Shown: piece after piece, positions 29,026 through 38,216 of the stretch | Layout of the letters: each line of letters opens with the position of its first letter | Position numbering within the stretch: the first letter of the stretch is position 1 | DNA from: Orbus hercynius | Lineage (GTDB): Bacteria > Pseudomonadota > Gammaproteobacteria > Enterobacterales > Orbaceae | DNA: 64,000 nucleotides | NCBI RefSeq assembly: GCF_003634275.1 | Contig: NZ_RBWY01000002.1 | Coordinates: forward strand, 124,001 to 188,000 | Direction of reading: 5' to 3' | Made by a program: the position numbers and the translations under genes | The notes under the pieces: model-generated | The model's input: the letters and a program-made list of their open reading frames with translations, nothing else | What the model was told of the DNA's origin: nothing | Databases searched by the model: none

Positions 29026-30921
29026 TTATTGTATTTTATTTTTGTTGATGAAGTTTTTTTTCTTTAAATAAACCAATAGCATCGATATTGCGGCCGGCGT
29101 TACACCCGAAATACGTGAAGCTTGACCAATCGAAACAGGTTTATGTAACTTAAGTTTAGCAACCACTTCATTTGATAAGCCAGAAATATCAGCATAATCA
29201 ATAGAATCAGGAATAATGGTCTCTTCATTACGTTTTTGACGCTCAATCTCTTCAATTTGTAATTTAATATAACCATCATATTTCACTTGAATTTCAACTT
29301 GCAAAGCAGCTTGCTCATCATCAAGTCCCGGCGCAAATAATGATAATGATTTTAATGTCTTATAGTCCATTTCAGGGCGTTTAAGCAGTTCTTCACCATT
29401 AGCTTCTTTGGTTAAATTCGCACTTAAAACTGAATTGACTTCATCAATGGTTTCGATATGAGGATGAACCCAAATATCACGTAAACGCGCACGTTCAGTT
29501 TCAATTGCTTCGACTTTTTGATTAAATTGTTGCCAACGATAATCATCAACTAAACCTAACTGGCGACCAATTTCAGTTAATCGAATATCAGCGTTATCTT
29601 CACGCAACATTAAACGATATTCAGCGCGCGAGGTAAACATACGATAAGGTTCATTAGTACCAAGTGTACAAAGATCATCAACTAGCACTCCTAAGTAAGC
29701 TTGATCGCGCGTTGGATGCCATTGATCTTGCTCAGTCACCAATCTCGCTGCATTTAATCCAGCAAGTAAACCTTGGGCTGCCGCTTCTTCATATCCGGTT
29801 GTACCGTTGATTTGTCCGGCTAAAAACAACCCTTTTACCACTTTACTTTCTAGAGTTGGTTTAAGATCGCGCGGATCAAAATAATCATACTCAATTGCGT
29901 AACCTGGTCTGATAATATTGGCATTTTCAAGACCTTTCATGCTTCTAACAAAAGCAAGTTGTGTGTCAAATGGTAAACTGGTTGAAATCCCATTTGGATA
30001 AATTTCATTACTATTTAATCCTTCCGGTTCTAAATAGATTTGGTGAGAATCACGATCAGCAAATCGCATAATTTTATCTTCAATTGAAGGGCAGTAACGC
30101 GGTCCAATGCCTTCAATAACACCGGTATACATAGGACTACGATCTAAACTATTTCGAATAATGTCGTGAGTTTGTTCATTGGTTGATGTGATATAACACG
30201 GTATTTGTTCAGGATGTTCACTAGCATGACCTAAAAATGAGAATACAGGGATTGGGTTATCACCGCCTTGAATGCCTAACTGAGAAAAATCGATCGTTCT
30301 GGCATCAATTCTTGGTGGTGTACCTGTTTTTAGTCTTCCCATTCTAAAATTGTATTGATGAAGAGATTTGGATAATCCAACAGAGGCGGGATCACCGGTT
30401 CGTCCGCCGCTGTAATTATTTAATCCAATATGGATCTTACCATCAAGAAACGTTCCGGTGGTTAACACGACTGCTTTTGCTTTGAATGTTACACCCATTT
30501 GAGTGATAACACCGGTTATGCGATCATTCTCAATAATCACATCCTCAACTGATTGTTGGAAAAGCATTAGGTTTTCTTGGTTTTCAAGTGCAATTCTTAC
30601 CGCTTGACGATATAAGGATCTATCTGCTTGGGCGCGCGTTGCTCTAACCGCTGGGCCTTTACTGGCATTAAGGATCCTAAATTGAATTCCTGCTTTATCG
30701 GTTGCTCTGGCCATCAAGCCGCCCATTGCATCAATTTCTTTAACCAAATGACCTTTGCCGATCCCACCAATTGCTGGGTTACAAGACATTTGTCCTAACG
30801 TATTGATATTATGCGTTAAAAGGAGTGTTTTTCTTCCCATTCTGGCAGATGCCACAGCTGCCTCAGTGCCTGCATGACCGCCGCCAACAATAATGACATC
30901 AAAAAGTTCTGGGTAAAGCAT
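29026..30921 (-). CDS. mnmG: tRNA uridine-5-carboxymethylaminomethyl modification enzyme MnmG (GidA)
   Basis: FAD protein that, with MnmE, modifies U34 of certain tRNAs. The 631-residue protein has the dinucleotide motif [17 protein letters not shown], the [16 protein letters not shown] stretch, the folate/FAD motif and the C-terminal [15 protein letters not shown]. Its start region faces the predicted oriC, exactly as in E. coli. It forms an operon with rsmG. Confidence 0.99.
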   Translation of the reverse strand: MLYPELFDVIIVGGGHAGTEAAVASARMGRKTLLLTHNINTLGQMSCNPAIGGIGKGHLVKEIDAMGGLMARATDKAGIQFRILNASKGPAVRATRAQADRSLYRQAVRIALENQENLMLFQQSVEDVIIENDRITGVITQMGVTFKAKAVVLTTGTFLDGKIHIGLNNYSGGRTGDPASVGLSKSLHQYNFRMGRLKTGTPPRIDARTIDFSQLGIQGGDNPIPVFSFLGHASEHPEQIPCYITSTNEQTHDIIRNSLDRSPMYTGVIEGIGPRYCPSIEDKIMRFADRDSHQIYLEPEGLNSNEIYPNGISTSLPFDTQLAFVRSMKGLENANIIRPGYAIEYDYFDPRDLKPTLESKVVKGLFLAGQINGTTGYEEAAAQGLLAGLNAARLVTEQDQWHPTRDQAYLGVLVDDLCTLGTNEPYRMFTSRAEYRLMLREDNADIRLTEIGRQLGLVDDYRWQQFNQKVEAIETERARLRDIWVHPHIETIDEVNSVLSANLTKEANGEELLKRPEMDYKTLKSLSLFAPGLDDEQAALQVEIQVKYDGYIKLQIEEIERQKRNEETIIPDSIDYADISGLSNEVVAKLKLHKPVSIGQASRISGVTPAAISMLLVYLKKKNFINKNKIQ

Positions 30922-31015
30922 AATATCCTCGGTTTACGTCTGTTAAAAAATGGATTATCACATCAAAGAGAAATAAGAGTGACAAATTTTACTCGTCTTT
31001 TTGATTACGTCAAAT

Positions 31016-31060
31016 GATCTGTTTTAGATCGTTTATTAATTAAATAAGATCTTTTATGTT
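31016..31060. repeat. AT-rich 13-mer repeats (DNA unwinding element)
   Basis: Three imperfect 13-mers, each beginning with GATC (31016-31028, 31027-31039, 31048-31060), followed by a long T-rich tract. They are placed between mnmG and the first DnaA box, where strand opening occurs in E. coli. Confidence 0.85.
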
Positions 31061-31204
31061 TTTATTTTATTATTATTTTTATTAAGCAAGCGATCATCTG
31101 TTGATAACTGATTTTTAGTGATATATTTTAATGATTTATTCATTTTTTTACTATGTTAACAGATCCTTTTATGCACCCATTAAGGTTGAGGATAACTTAG
31201 TTAC

Positions 31205-31213
31205 TTATCCACA
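31205..31213 (+). promoter_or_regulatory. DnaA box, perfect consensus (R2-like)
   Basis: TTATCCACA, an exact DnaA consensus, near the centre of the predicted origin. Confidence 0.9.
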
Positions 31214-31278
31214 AGTGATATTGACTGTTAAGTTATTAGATAGATAATAACAGGATTGTTAGCGGGTTAATGACAGAG

Positions 31279-31287
31279 TTATCCACA
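31279..31287 (+). promoter_or_regulatory. DnaA box, perfect consensus (R4-like)
   Basis: TTATCCACA at the outer edge of the origin. The flanking CAGAG is shared with E. coli R4. Confidence 0.92.
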
Positions 31288-31372
31288 AAAAATAAGTTTG
31301 ATCGCTGTTTTATTGTTTTTAAATTGATTATAAAATAACCGCGGATTTTATTTTTTATGATTATTTTAGATC

Positions 31373-31400
31373 AAAAAAGCCACATTCGTTAATGTGGCTT
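31373..31400 (-). terminator. Terminator of polA
   Basis: A 10-base stem (AAGCCACATT/AATGTGGCTT) with a 4-base loop. On the minus strand it is followed by TTTTTT. It separates polA transcription from the origin. Confidence 0.9.
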
Positions 31401-31452
31401 ACTGTTAATTTCGTTATTTTAACTTATTTATCGTTTATTTTTATCGTTAGGA

Positions 31453-34221
31453 TCAGTGTGCTTCGTCCCAGTTATCACCAATTCCAACGTCCACTCTTAA
31501 CGGCACATCAAGTTTATAACAGTTTTCCATGATCAATTTGATTTGTTTTACCATCTGATCGAGATGATCTTCTTGTACTTCAAAGACTAATTCATCGTGT
31601 ACTTGCATAATCATTTTGATGTGATCACCTTGAGTTTTTATAAATCGATTCATTGCGATCATCGCCGTTTTAATAATATCTGCTGCGGTTCCTTGCATTG
31701 GCGCATTAATTGCTGCGCGCTCTGCTGCGCGTTTTTCAATACCACTGGCGGAGTTGATTTTAGGTAAATAAAGGCGCCTTCCTGACAGAGTTTCAACATA
31801 ACCTTTTTCAGCAGCAAGTAGCCTAGTATTTTCCATATAACGTTCAACACTAGGATAACGTTCAAAATAGCTATCTATATAGAATTTAGCTTCATTCCTT
31901 GCAATGTTGATTTGTTTGGATAAACCAAAGGCGCTCATGCCATATATTAAGCCAAAATTAACTGCTTTAGCACGTCGACGCTCTTCTGAACTAACATCGT
32001 TTTCTGGTTTGGCTAAAATTTCGCTAGCGGTAAAGCGGTGAATATCTTTATCATTGGCAAAAGCATCAAGCAAGTTTTTATCTTGCGATAGATGCGCCAT
32101 GATGCGTAATTCTATCTGTGAATAGTCAGCAGAGACAATTTTATATCCTTTTGGGGCAATAAAGGCTTGGCGTATTTTACGGCCTTCCTCGTTGCGTACA
32201 GGTATATTTTGTAAGTTTGGGTCATTAGATGATAGGCGTCCTGTTACAGTACCAATTTGATTATAGTTGGTGTGTATTCGACCGTCTTTTTCACTAATCA
32301 TCAGTGGTAATTTGTCAGTATAAGTGTTTTTAAGTTTGGCCAGTCCTCTGTATTCCAATATTAGTCGAGGTAATTGATAATCATTAGCTAATTCACTCAG
32401 TACTTCTTCATTGGTTGAAGGATCACCTTTTGGTGTCTTTTTAAGGATAGGTAGTTGGTTTTTCTCAAACAGAATGACTTGTAACTGTTTGGGAGAAGCA
32501 ATATTGAAAACTTCACCAGCAAGTTCGTGAATTTGCTTTTCTAGCTGTTCTAATTTTATTTTTAGCTCTTTCGAGTAGTGGTTAAGCTGCTGTTCATCGA
32601 TTAAAACACCGGTTCTTTCCATATTGGCTAAAATGATTGCAAGTGGCATCTCAATTGTAGTAAAAAGTGTTTTTAATTTCTCTTTTGCTTCAAGTGTTGG
32701 CCATAATTTTTGATGAAGCAGTAAGGTGATATCGGCATCTTCACTGGCGTAAAGTGATGTTTGTTCTATATCGACCATATCAATGGTTATTTTTTTACGG
32801 TCAATTTTAGTCAGTTCATCGTAAGTAATGGTTTTATGATCTAAATGTTTTTGTGCCAGACTATCCATATCATGACGATCATTACTATTAAGAACGTAAG
32901 ACTCAAGCATAGTATCAAATGTAATTCCTGTTACTGTGATGCCATAATTAGCCAGTATGCTGTAATCGAACTTAACATTCTGACCAATTTTTTTAATCTT
33001 ATCGTTTTCAAAAATCGGTTTTAATTTCTCGATGACATCATCAATAGGTAACTGTTTTGGCACACCGAGATAGTAATGATGCAATGGAATATAACACGCT
33101 TCATTGGGATGAATGCTAAGTGAAATACCAATTAATTGAGCATGGAAATGATCCACACTATTGGTTTCGGTATCGAATGCAAATAGTTTGCTAGTTTGTA
33201 ATTTTTTGACCCAATTATCAAGTTGCTCATGTGTCAGTATAGTTTCGTAGTGTTTTTCTGCTGTTTGAGCTTGATGAACAGTACTGTCTATCGCAGCATT
33301 ATTTTGTGGCTCGTTTAGCTGCTGATTTTCGGTTTTAAAAAATGTGCCATTTTGTAATTCATTTAACCAGCGATTAAATCCTTGATATGCAAAAATGTCC
33401 TTAAGAAGATTTAAATCAGGCGGTTCTGGTTTGAGCTGCTCATTTTTTAGATTTAACTCAACATCGGTTTTTATTGTTGCCAGTAAATAAGAAAGACGCG
33501 CATCATTTTCATTATCGAGTAGTTTTTGTTTGAGAGATTTAGCACCACGGATTGTTAATGTTGCAACTTTATCAAGATTATTATAAATATCATCAATACC
33601 ATTGAATTCGGTTAATAAGCTGGTTGCTGTTTTTTCGCCAACACCCGGTACGCCAGGTATATTGTCTGAGCTATCGCCCATTAAGGCTAAAAAGTCGATG
33701 ATTTTTGCTGGCGGAACACCAAATTTTTTCTCTACACCTTCTGGGTCTAAAATAAGGTTATTCATTGTATTAATTAGGGTAATATGACCGGATACAAGCT
33801 GAGCCATATCTTTATCGCCCGTACTAATTAAAACTGATAAGTTTTCAGCTTCAGCTTGCTTAGCCAGTGTACCAATAACATCGTCAGCCTCGACACCATC
33901 AACGCATAGTAATGGTAATCCCATCGCTTTTAATATGGTGTGAATTGGCTCAATTTGAACTCTTAAATCTTCAGGCATCGCTTCACGAGTTGCTTTATAT
34001 TCACTATAAATTTCCTTGCGAAATGATCCACCTTTCGCATCAAAAACAACTGCAATATGGCTTGGATGGTATTGATTAATTAAACTTCTAATCATATTTG
34101 TCACACCATAAATCGCACCAGTTGGCTCTCCTTTTTGATTGGTTAGTGATGGTGTGGCAAAAAAGGCTCTATATAAGTATGATGAACCATCGATAAGAAT
34201 GATAGGTTTTTGATTTGACAT
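31453..34221 (-). CDS. polA: DNA polymerase I
   Basis: Repair polymerase that removes RNA primers and fills gaps. The 922-residue protein has an N-terminal 5'-3' exonuclease domain (LIDGSSYLYRAFFA, GVEADDVIGTLA, GDSSDNIPGVPGVGEKTA), a 3'-5' exonuclease domain with the active acidic pair FDTETNSVD, and a polymerase domain with DYSQIELRIMAHLS and VHDELVFEV. The ATG at 34221 matches the family start (MSNQKPIILIDGSS). An upstream in-frame ATG at 34293 would add a hydrophobic, non-conserved leader and overlap the dsbA terminator. It reads towards oriC, where mioC would stand in E. coli. Confidence 0.97.
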   Translation of the reverse strand: MSNQKPIILIDGSSYLYRAFFATPSLTNQKGEPTGAIYGVTNMIRSLINQYHPSHIAVVFDAKGGSFRKEIYSEYKATREAMPEDLRVQIEPIHTILKAMGLPLLCVDGVEADDVIGTLAKQAEAENLSVLISTGDKDMAQLVSGHITLINTMNNLILDPEGVEKKFGVPPAKIIDFLALMGDSSDNIPGVPGVGEKTATSLLTEFNGIDDIYNNLDKVATLTIRGAKSLKQKLLDNENDARLSYLLATIKTDVELNLKNEQLKPEPPDLNLLKDIFAYQGFNRWLNELQNGTFFKTENQQLNEPQNNAAIDSTVHQAQTAEKHYETILTHEQLDNWVKKLQTSKLFAFDTETNSVDHFHAQLIGISLSIHPNEACYIPLHHYYLGVPKQLPIDDVIEKLKPIFENDKIKKIGQNVKFDYSILANYGITVTGITFDTMLESYVLNSNDRHDMDSLAQKHLDHKTITYDELTKIDRKKITIDMVDIEQTSLYASEDADITLLLHQKLWPTLEAKEKLKTLFTTIEMPLAIILANMERTGVLIDEQQLNHYSKELKIKLEQLEKQIHELAGEVFNIASPKQLQVILFEKNQLPILKKTPKGDPSTNEEVLSELANDYQLPRLILEYRGLAKLKNTYTDKLPLMISEKDGRIHTNYNQIGTVTGRLSSNDPNLQNIPVRNEEGRKIRQAFIAPKGYKIVSADYSQIELRIMAHLSQDKNLLDAFANDKDIHRFTASEILAKPENDVSSEERRRAKAVNFGLIYGMSAFGLSKQINIARNEAKFYIDSYFERYPSVERYMENTRLLAAEKGYVETLSGRRLYLPKINSASGIEKRAAERAAINAPMQGTAADIIKTAMIAMNRFIKTQGDHIKMIMQVHDELVFEVQEDHLDQMVKQIKLIMENCYKLDVPLRVDVGIGDNWDEAH

Positions 34222-34282
34222 AATGAATTCACTTTTTATATACAAGGTTAATAATGAGTATACTAAAAAGTGATAGAAATAG

Positions 34283-34306
34283 AAAACGCGCATTAATGCG
34301 CGTTTT
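34283..34306 (-). terminator. Terminator of dsbA
   Basis: A perfect 24-base palindrome centred on CGCGCATTAATGCGCG with flanking A and T runs, just past the dsbA stop and before polA. Confidence 0.85.
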
Positions 34307-34323
34307 TATAGTAGTTGTTCGGT

Positions 34324-34977
34324 TTAATTTAATTGTGAAAGGTAATTTGATACTCTTGAGTAATCTTTTACAAATTCTTCGTTGCTTGTTTGAGCTAATT
34401 TAGTTGGATCAATTTGATATTGGCCATTAACATAAAAAGTGGGTATTGTTGCTGGCTTAAGATCTTTGATTGCTTCATTTTGCTGCACAATAAATGCTTT
34501 GACTAGGAAGTTATTTTTCATGCTGTTATATTTTTCATTGTCTACACCTAACGTTGCAAAAACGCCTTTAATATCATCAGCTGATTTAATGGTTTTGTCT
34601 CGTTGGATGCCGTTATAAAGCTCTATTGAGACATCTTTAGTTATCCCTAACACATTAGCAATCGCCCAAGCTTCAGATAGTTCTGCAGCAAGTGGACCAA
34701 AGGTATTTAAATGGTATTTTTTAAAGACCACACCTTCTGGTAAATTTTCTTTTATTTCGTCAGCAATTTTCAGTTCAGTATCAGTACGGAAGCAGCTAGG
34801 GCAGTTAAAAGAGAATATCTCAACAACTTCTTTTTCTTCTGATGGCAGTTTTTTCAAGACAACATATTGTTTTCCTGCCTCAATATTAGGTAATTCATTA
34901 TTAACCTGAGTGTCATCAGCAAATACATTAAATGAAAGAACAATTGTTATTAATGCTACAAAAAACATTTTAATCAT
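34324..34977 (-). CDS. dsbA: Periplasmic thiol:disulfide oxidoreductase DsbA, CPSC type
   Basis: Thioredoxin-fold protein that introduces disulfides in the periplasm. The 217-residue protein has a signal peptide (about 1-20, ending VFA), the family stretch VEIFSFNC and the C-terminal cis-proline loop ATIPTFYVNG. The active site is Cys59-Pro-Ser-Cys62, where E. coli has Cys-Pro-His-Cys. The histidine is known to make DsbA strongly oxidising, so this form may have a lower redox potential. It lies between yihD and polA as in enterics, but without srkA or yihG. Confidence 0.93.
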   Translation of the reverse strand: MIKMFFVALITIVLSFNVFADDTQVNNELPNIEAGKQYVVLKKLPSEEKEVVEIFSFNCPSCFRTDTELKIADEIKENLPEGVVFKKYHLNTFGPLAAELSEAWAIANVLGITKDVSIELYNGIQRDKTIKSADDIKGVFATLGVDNEKYNSMKNNFLVKAFIVQQNEAIKDLKPATIPTFYVNGQYQIDPTKLAQTSNEEFVKDYSRVSNYLSQLN

Positions 34978-35007
34978 TATAGAACTCCTAATAAAACCTA
35001 TATGTCA

Positions 35008-35274
35008 TTAGTTAATTATACCGCGTGCTTTTAATAACGCTGTTTTAAAGTCATCTTCGTAATCTTTTTTAATGCCAGGGATCGCTTCTGTTTTAGCTGA
35101 GTCGCGCATTTTTAAATGATAGATTAATATTTCATCGCTTAAACTACTTAATTCCCCCTCAAACCCAGCTTCTTTGCCTAGTTTTACTAAAAACTGCAGC
35201 AAGCTTAAATCTTGTTCTTTTTCCCAAGCAGGCGTTAATAATTCGATTAATTCTTCTATTCTATGGCAGGCCAT
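35008..35274 (-). CDS. yihD: YihD family protein (DUF1040)
   Basis: A small cytoplasmic protein of 88 residues, matching E. coli YihD ([13 protein letters not shown] at the start, [10 protein letters not shown] in the middle). Function is not established. It is next to dsbA and divergent from mobA, the same neighbourhood as in E. coli. Confidence 0.92.
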   Translation of the reverse strand: MACHRIEELIELLTPAWEKEQDLSLLQFLVKLGKEAGFEGELSSLSDEILIYHLKMRDSAKTEAIPGIKKDYEDDFKTALLKARGIIN

Positions 35275-35467
35275 AATAATTTACCCATTTAATTTTTTAT
35301 GCATATTATTTATTATGCATTTTCAGATAATTTAAGTATATACTCGATGATAATATATTTTGCTTGTTATCGCTAAAGGATCAAGCATTATTAAACGAAT
35401 ATTACGTATTTGTTGCAGTATAGTAATGTTATTTTTAATTTTATCAATGCAAAAAAAGTAATAATTT

Positions 35468-36043
35468 ATGTTAAAAACGCCTATAACAGCCATCATTCTT
35501 GCTGGTGGAAAAAGTACTAGAATGCAGGGTAATGATAAAGGATTGCTCTTATTAAAAGGCTTGCCATTATATCGTCATGTTATTGATAAAATTAACCCTC
35601 AAGTGACCGATATTATTATTAATACTAATCGTCACATCGAACAATATCAGCAATCAGGTTACCGGGTTATTTGTGATGAATTAGATGGATTTTTAGGGCC
35701 ATTAGCGGGAATATATTCTGGTTTAGTCAGGAGCACAACGCCGTGGAATTTAGTGGTTAGTTGTGATACGCCGTTTTTACCCGATGATTTGGTTTTGCAT
35801 TTACAGCAAAATATTGCTGATAGGCCTGCTGCTTATGTTTTTGATGGCGAAAAATCTCATCCAACAATTTTACTTATTCACCGTAATATGGCAGAAAAAA
35901 TTAGATCATACTTGATGCAAGGTGATCGTAAACTATTGCTGTTTTTAGAGAGTATCAACGCGGCGATGGTTAATTTAGCTGATCAAAAACAATCATTTAT
36001 TAATATTAATACTCCTGAAGAATTATCGATTTGGAATCAGTGA
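35468..36043 (+). CDS. mobA: Molybdenum cofactor guanylyltransferase
   Basis: Couples GMP to molybdopterin to make the MGD cofactor of DMSO-reductase-type enzymes. The 191-residue protein has the nucleotide-binding start ILAGGKSTRMQGNDKGLLLLKG and the Mg-binding VSCDTPFLPDD. Its stop codon overlaps the mobB start (TGATG), so translation is probably coupled. Confidence 0.96.
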   Translation: MLKTPITAIILAGGKSTRMQGNDKGLLLLKGLPLYRHVIDKINPQVTDIIINTNRHIEQYQQSGYRVICDELDGFLGPLAGIYSGLVRSTTPWNLVVSCDTPFLPDDLVLHLQQNIADRPAAYVFDGEKSHPTILLIHRNMAEKIRSYLMQGDRKLLLFLESINAAMVNLADQKQSFININTPEELSIWNQ

Positions 36044-36543
36044 TGACAAAAATAATGGGTATTTGTGGTTATAGTGGCAGTGGCAAAACAACCTTACTAA
36101 AAAAATTAATTTTACAGCTTAAAGCCCGAAATGTGCGCTTTGCGGTAATCAAACATAGCCATCATGATATGGATATTGATATTCCAGGTAAAGATAGCTA
36201 TGAATTGCGTAAATCAGGCGCGGAGCAAATCATTGTTGCCAGTTCACACCGCTGGGCGCTTATCACCGAAACACCGAATAATCCACCAAATTTAACAGAC
36301 CTTGTTAAGCAATTTAGTGATGTCGATTTAGTGTTAGTTGAAGGTTTTAAAGATGCAGCGATTACTAAAATAGTTTGTCACCGACAAGCTAACAATAAAG
36401 CTCTTTTTTATGATTCGCATACTATTGCGATTGCGTCAGATGTTCATTTAGTTGATGAGATTAAATGGTTTGATATTGACGATGTTGAATTAATTAGTAA
36501 CTTTATACAATGTTATTTACATAATAATGCGTCAATACCGTGA
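36043..36543 (+). CDS. mobB: Molybdopterin-guanine dinucleotide biosynthesis adaptor MobB
   Basis: GTP-binding accessory protein that assists MobA. The 166-residue protein has the Walker A motif GYSGSGKTTLLKK and the family stretch IKHSHHDMDIDIPGKDSYELRKSGA. The start is set at the ATG overlapping the mobA stop. An in-frame GTG or TTG slightly upstream is possible but less likely. Confidence 0.95.
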   Translation: MTKIMGICGYSGSGKTTLLKKLILQLKARNVRFAVIKHSHHDMDIDIPGKDSYELRKSGAEQIIVASSHRWALITETPNNPPNLTDLVKQFSDVDLVLVEGFKDAAITKIVCHRQANNKALFYDSHTIAIASDVHLVDEIKWFDIDDVELISNFIQCYLHNNASIP

Positions 36544-36586
36544 TATATCCATTAGCATCAGTATATAATGGATTCTTGCCTGACAA

Positions 36587-37294
36587 ATGAATGACGCTTT
36601 TATGGTTCCATATATGCAAAGATTGTTTAAGTTCATCAAAAAAATCATTATTCTTTTTGTAATTATATCCATTTTATTGGTATTGATGTTTCGTTTTATC
36701 AATCCACCCGGAACCATGCTAATGGTTGAGCAAAAATTGTCAAATTGGTCTGCCAAACAAGATCGTGTTTGGCGTGATTTTGATGCGATATCTGATAATA
36801 TTAAAATTGCCGTGATCGCTGCTGAGGATCAAAACTTTATTCATCATTTCGGTTTTGATGTTGACGCTATTGAGCGAGCGATAACTTACAATGAAAATAA
36901 TCAAACAGTGCGCGGTGCAAGCACGATTACTCAGCAAGTCGCAAAAAATTTATTCTTGTGGCCATCGCGAAATTTTATTCGTAAAGGATTTGAACTGTGG
37001 TTTACATTATGGATTGAATTATTTTGGTCGAAAGAGCGAATACTAGAAGTGTATTTAAATAGTGTGGAATGGGGGGAGGGTATTTTTGGTATTGACGCTG
37101 CAGCACAATACTATTTTAAAACCAGCGCTAAAAAATTAACACTTGAGCAAGCCAGTTTGCTGGCAGCAATTTTACCTAATCCGCGTTATTTAAGTCCCAT
37201 CCATCCTAATCAATATGTGATAAATAAAGCCAAATGGATACAAGAACAGGTCAGAAATTTAGATAAAACCCGATATTTAAATAAAATTAGTTAA
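36587..37294 (+). CDS. mtgA: Monofunctional peptidoglycan glycosyltransferase
   Basis: GT51 enzyme polymerising lipid II into glycan strands. The 235-residue protein has an N-terminal membrane anchor (about 19-36), the catalytic Glu80 in AAEDQNFIHHFGFD, the RGASTITQQVAKNLFL motif and the KERILEVYLN motif. The exact start is unsure: 36587 is used, but ATGs at 36602 and 36614 are also possible. It ends in a long hairpin shared with cobB. Confidence 0.94.
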   Translation: MNDAFMVPYMQRLFKFIKKIIILFVIISILLVLMFRFINPPGTMLMVEQKLSNWSAKQDRVWRDFDAISDNIKIAVIAAEDQNFIHHFGFDVDAIERAITYNENNQTVRGASTITQQVAKNLFLWPSRNFIRKGFELWFTLWIELFWSKERILEVYLNSVEWGEGIFGIDAAAQYYFKTSAKKLTLEQASLLAAILPNPRYLSPIHPNQYVINKAKWIQEQVRNLDKTRYLNKIS

Positions 37295-37312
37295 CATTAA
37301 TTTTATTTAAAT
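37275..37312. terminator. AT-only inverted repeat bridging mtgA and cobB ends
   Basis: A perfect 15-base inverted repeat (37275-37289 with 37298-37312) with an 8-base loop. It includes the last codons of both convergent genes. It has no GC-rich core, but is long enough to act as a bidirectional stop or 3-prime structure. Confidence 0.6.
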
Positions 37313-37993
37313 CAACTGTTTAATAAATTCGGGAACAATTTGGCTTGCGGGTCCATAAAGTTTTTGATCAAATTGGCTCTCTTTTAGGGATGGTTCTAAA
37401 TTGAGTTCAATGGTTTTTACGCCAGCCTCGTTTGCTATTTGTACAAATCCCGCTGCTGGGTAAACATGGCCTGATGTACCAATTGAGATAAAATAATCAG
37501 CCTGCGTTAATAGGTGGTAAATTTCATCCATTTGCAGTGGTATTTCGCCAAACCAGACAATATGAGGGCGAATATTGTTATTTTTTAGGTAATCAATATC
37601 GTTCTGGCAGTCAAAAATTACGCCGGTTTTTTCATTACGAGCTTTAAGTAATTCACCATGCATGTGGATAACATGCTGTGAACCGGCTTTTTCATGCAAG
37701 TCATCCACATTTTGTGTCACAATTGTCACATTTTCACGACCTAGTTTATACTCTAACTCGGCTAAGGCAAAATGTGCAGCATTGGGTTGTATATGGGGAT
37801 CGCGCAGTTTTTGGCGTAACATATTATAAAAGCGGTGGACGGCAATCGGATCTCGTTGATAGCCTTCATATGTTGCGACATCATTAACATCATGCCCTTC
37901 CCATAATCCATCTTGAGCTCGGAAAGTGGCTAAGCCTGACTCAGCAGAGATACCGGCGCCAGTGAGTATGACTATTTTGGGCTGTTTATTCAT
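37307..37993 (-). CDS. cobB: NAD-dependent protein deacylase (sirtuin CobB)
   Basis: Removes acyl groups from lysines, for instance on acetyl-CoA synthetase. The 228-residue protein has the NAD motif [26 protein letters not shown] and the catalytic HMHGEL (His112). Two differences from E. coli CobB are visible. The zinc-binding cysteines are missing (only Cys129 remains in a shortened module, about 118-143). The Tyr-x-x-Arg pair that recognises succinyl-lysine reads Tyr56-Asn-Met-Leu59. It is convergent with mtgA. Confidence 0.93.
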   Translation of the reverse strand: MNKQPKIVILTGAGISAESGLATFRAQDGLWEGHDVNDVATYEGYQRDPIAVHRFYNMLRQKLRDPHIQPNAAHFALAELEYKLGRENVTIVTQNVDDLHEKAGSQHVIHMHGELLKARNEKTGVIFDCQNDIDYLKNNNIRPHIVWFGEIPLQMDEIYHLLTQADYFISIGTSGHVYPAAGFVQIANEAGVKTIELNLEPSLKESQFDQKLYGPASQIVPEFIKQLI

Positions 37994-38216
37994 GGTTTAT
38001 CCCAACGCGAGCGATATTTCGTTCTATTTTAGCACAAATGGCATAATTTGGCGGTAAATACTTATTTTTCATTATAAAGTTACGGTAATATAGTATAATC
38101 GCTGCGAGTATGTTTAATAATAAATGAATTATTTGTGAATCAGAGCAACACTTATTACAAAAAAGGTGTATAATTTTGCGCCTAATTGTCCCGTTAATTA
38201 TTCTGGAATAGATATT

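Larger units (their letters stand above)
31005..31310. other. oriC: Chromosomal replication origin oriC
   Basis: Three GATC-led AT-rich 13-mers start at 31016, 31027 and 31048, resembling the E. coli unwinding element GATCTnTTnTTTT. To their right come DnaA boxes: an R1-like box at 31099-31107 (reverse, one mismatch), a box at 31187-31195 (reverse, one mismatch), and perfect TTATCCACA boxes at 31205-31213 and 31279-31287. The last lies in the context TGACAGAGTTATCCACA, the same as the right end of E. coli oriC. Neighbour mnmG and element order match E. coli. DnaA is known to bind such boxes; activity here is inferred. Confidence 0.92.
30922..31452. other. Intergenic region carrying the replication origin
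   Basis: A 531-base stretch without a gene, very AT-rich on the mnmG side and with repeated GATC sites. It contains the oriC elements listed separately and, at its right end, the polA terminator. No mioC or asnC gene is present. Confidence 0.85.

Noticed and set aside
34222-34293. Hydrophobic N-terminal extension of DNA polymerase I
   Set aside because: The extension comes from an open frame running into the dsbA terminator; the conserved protein begins at 34221.
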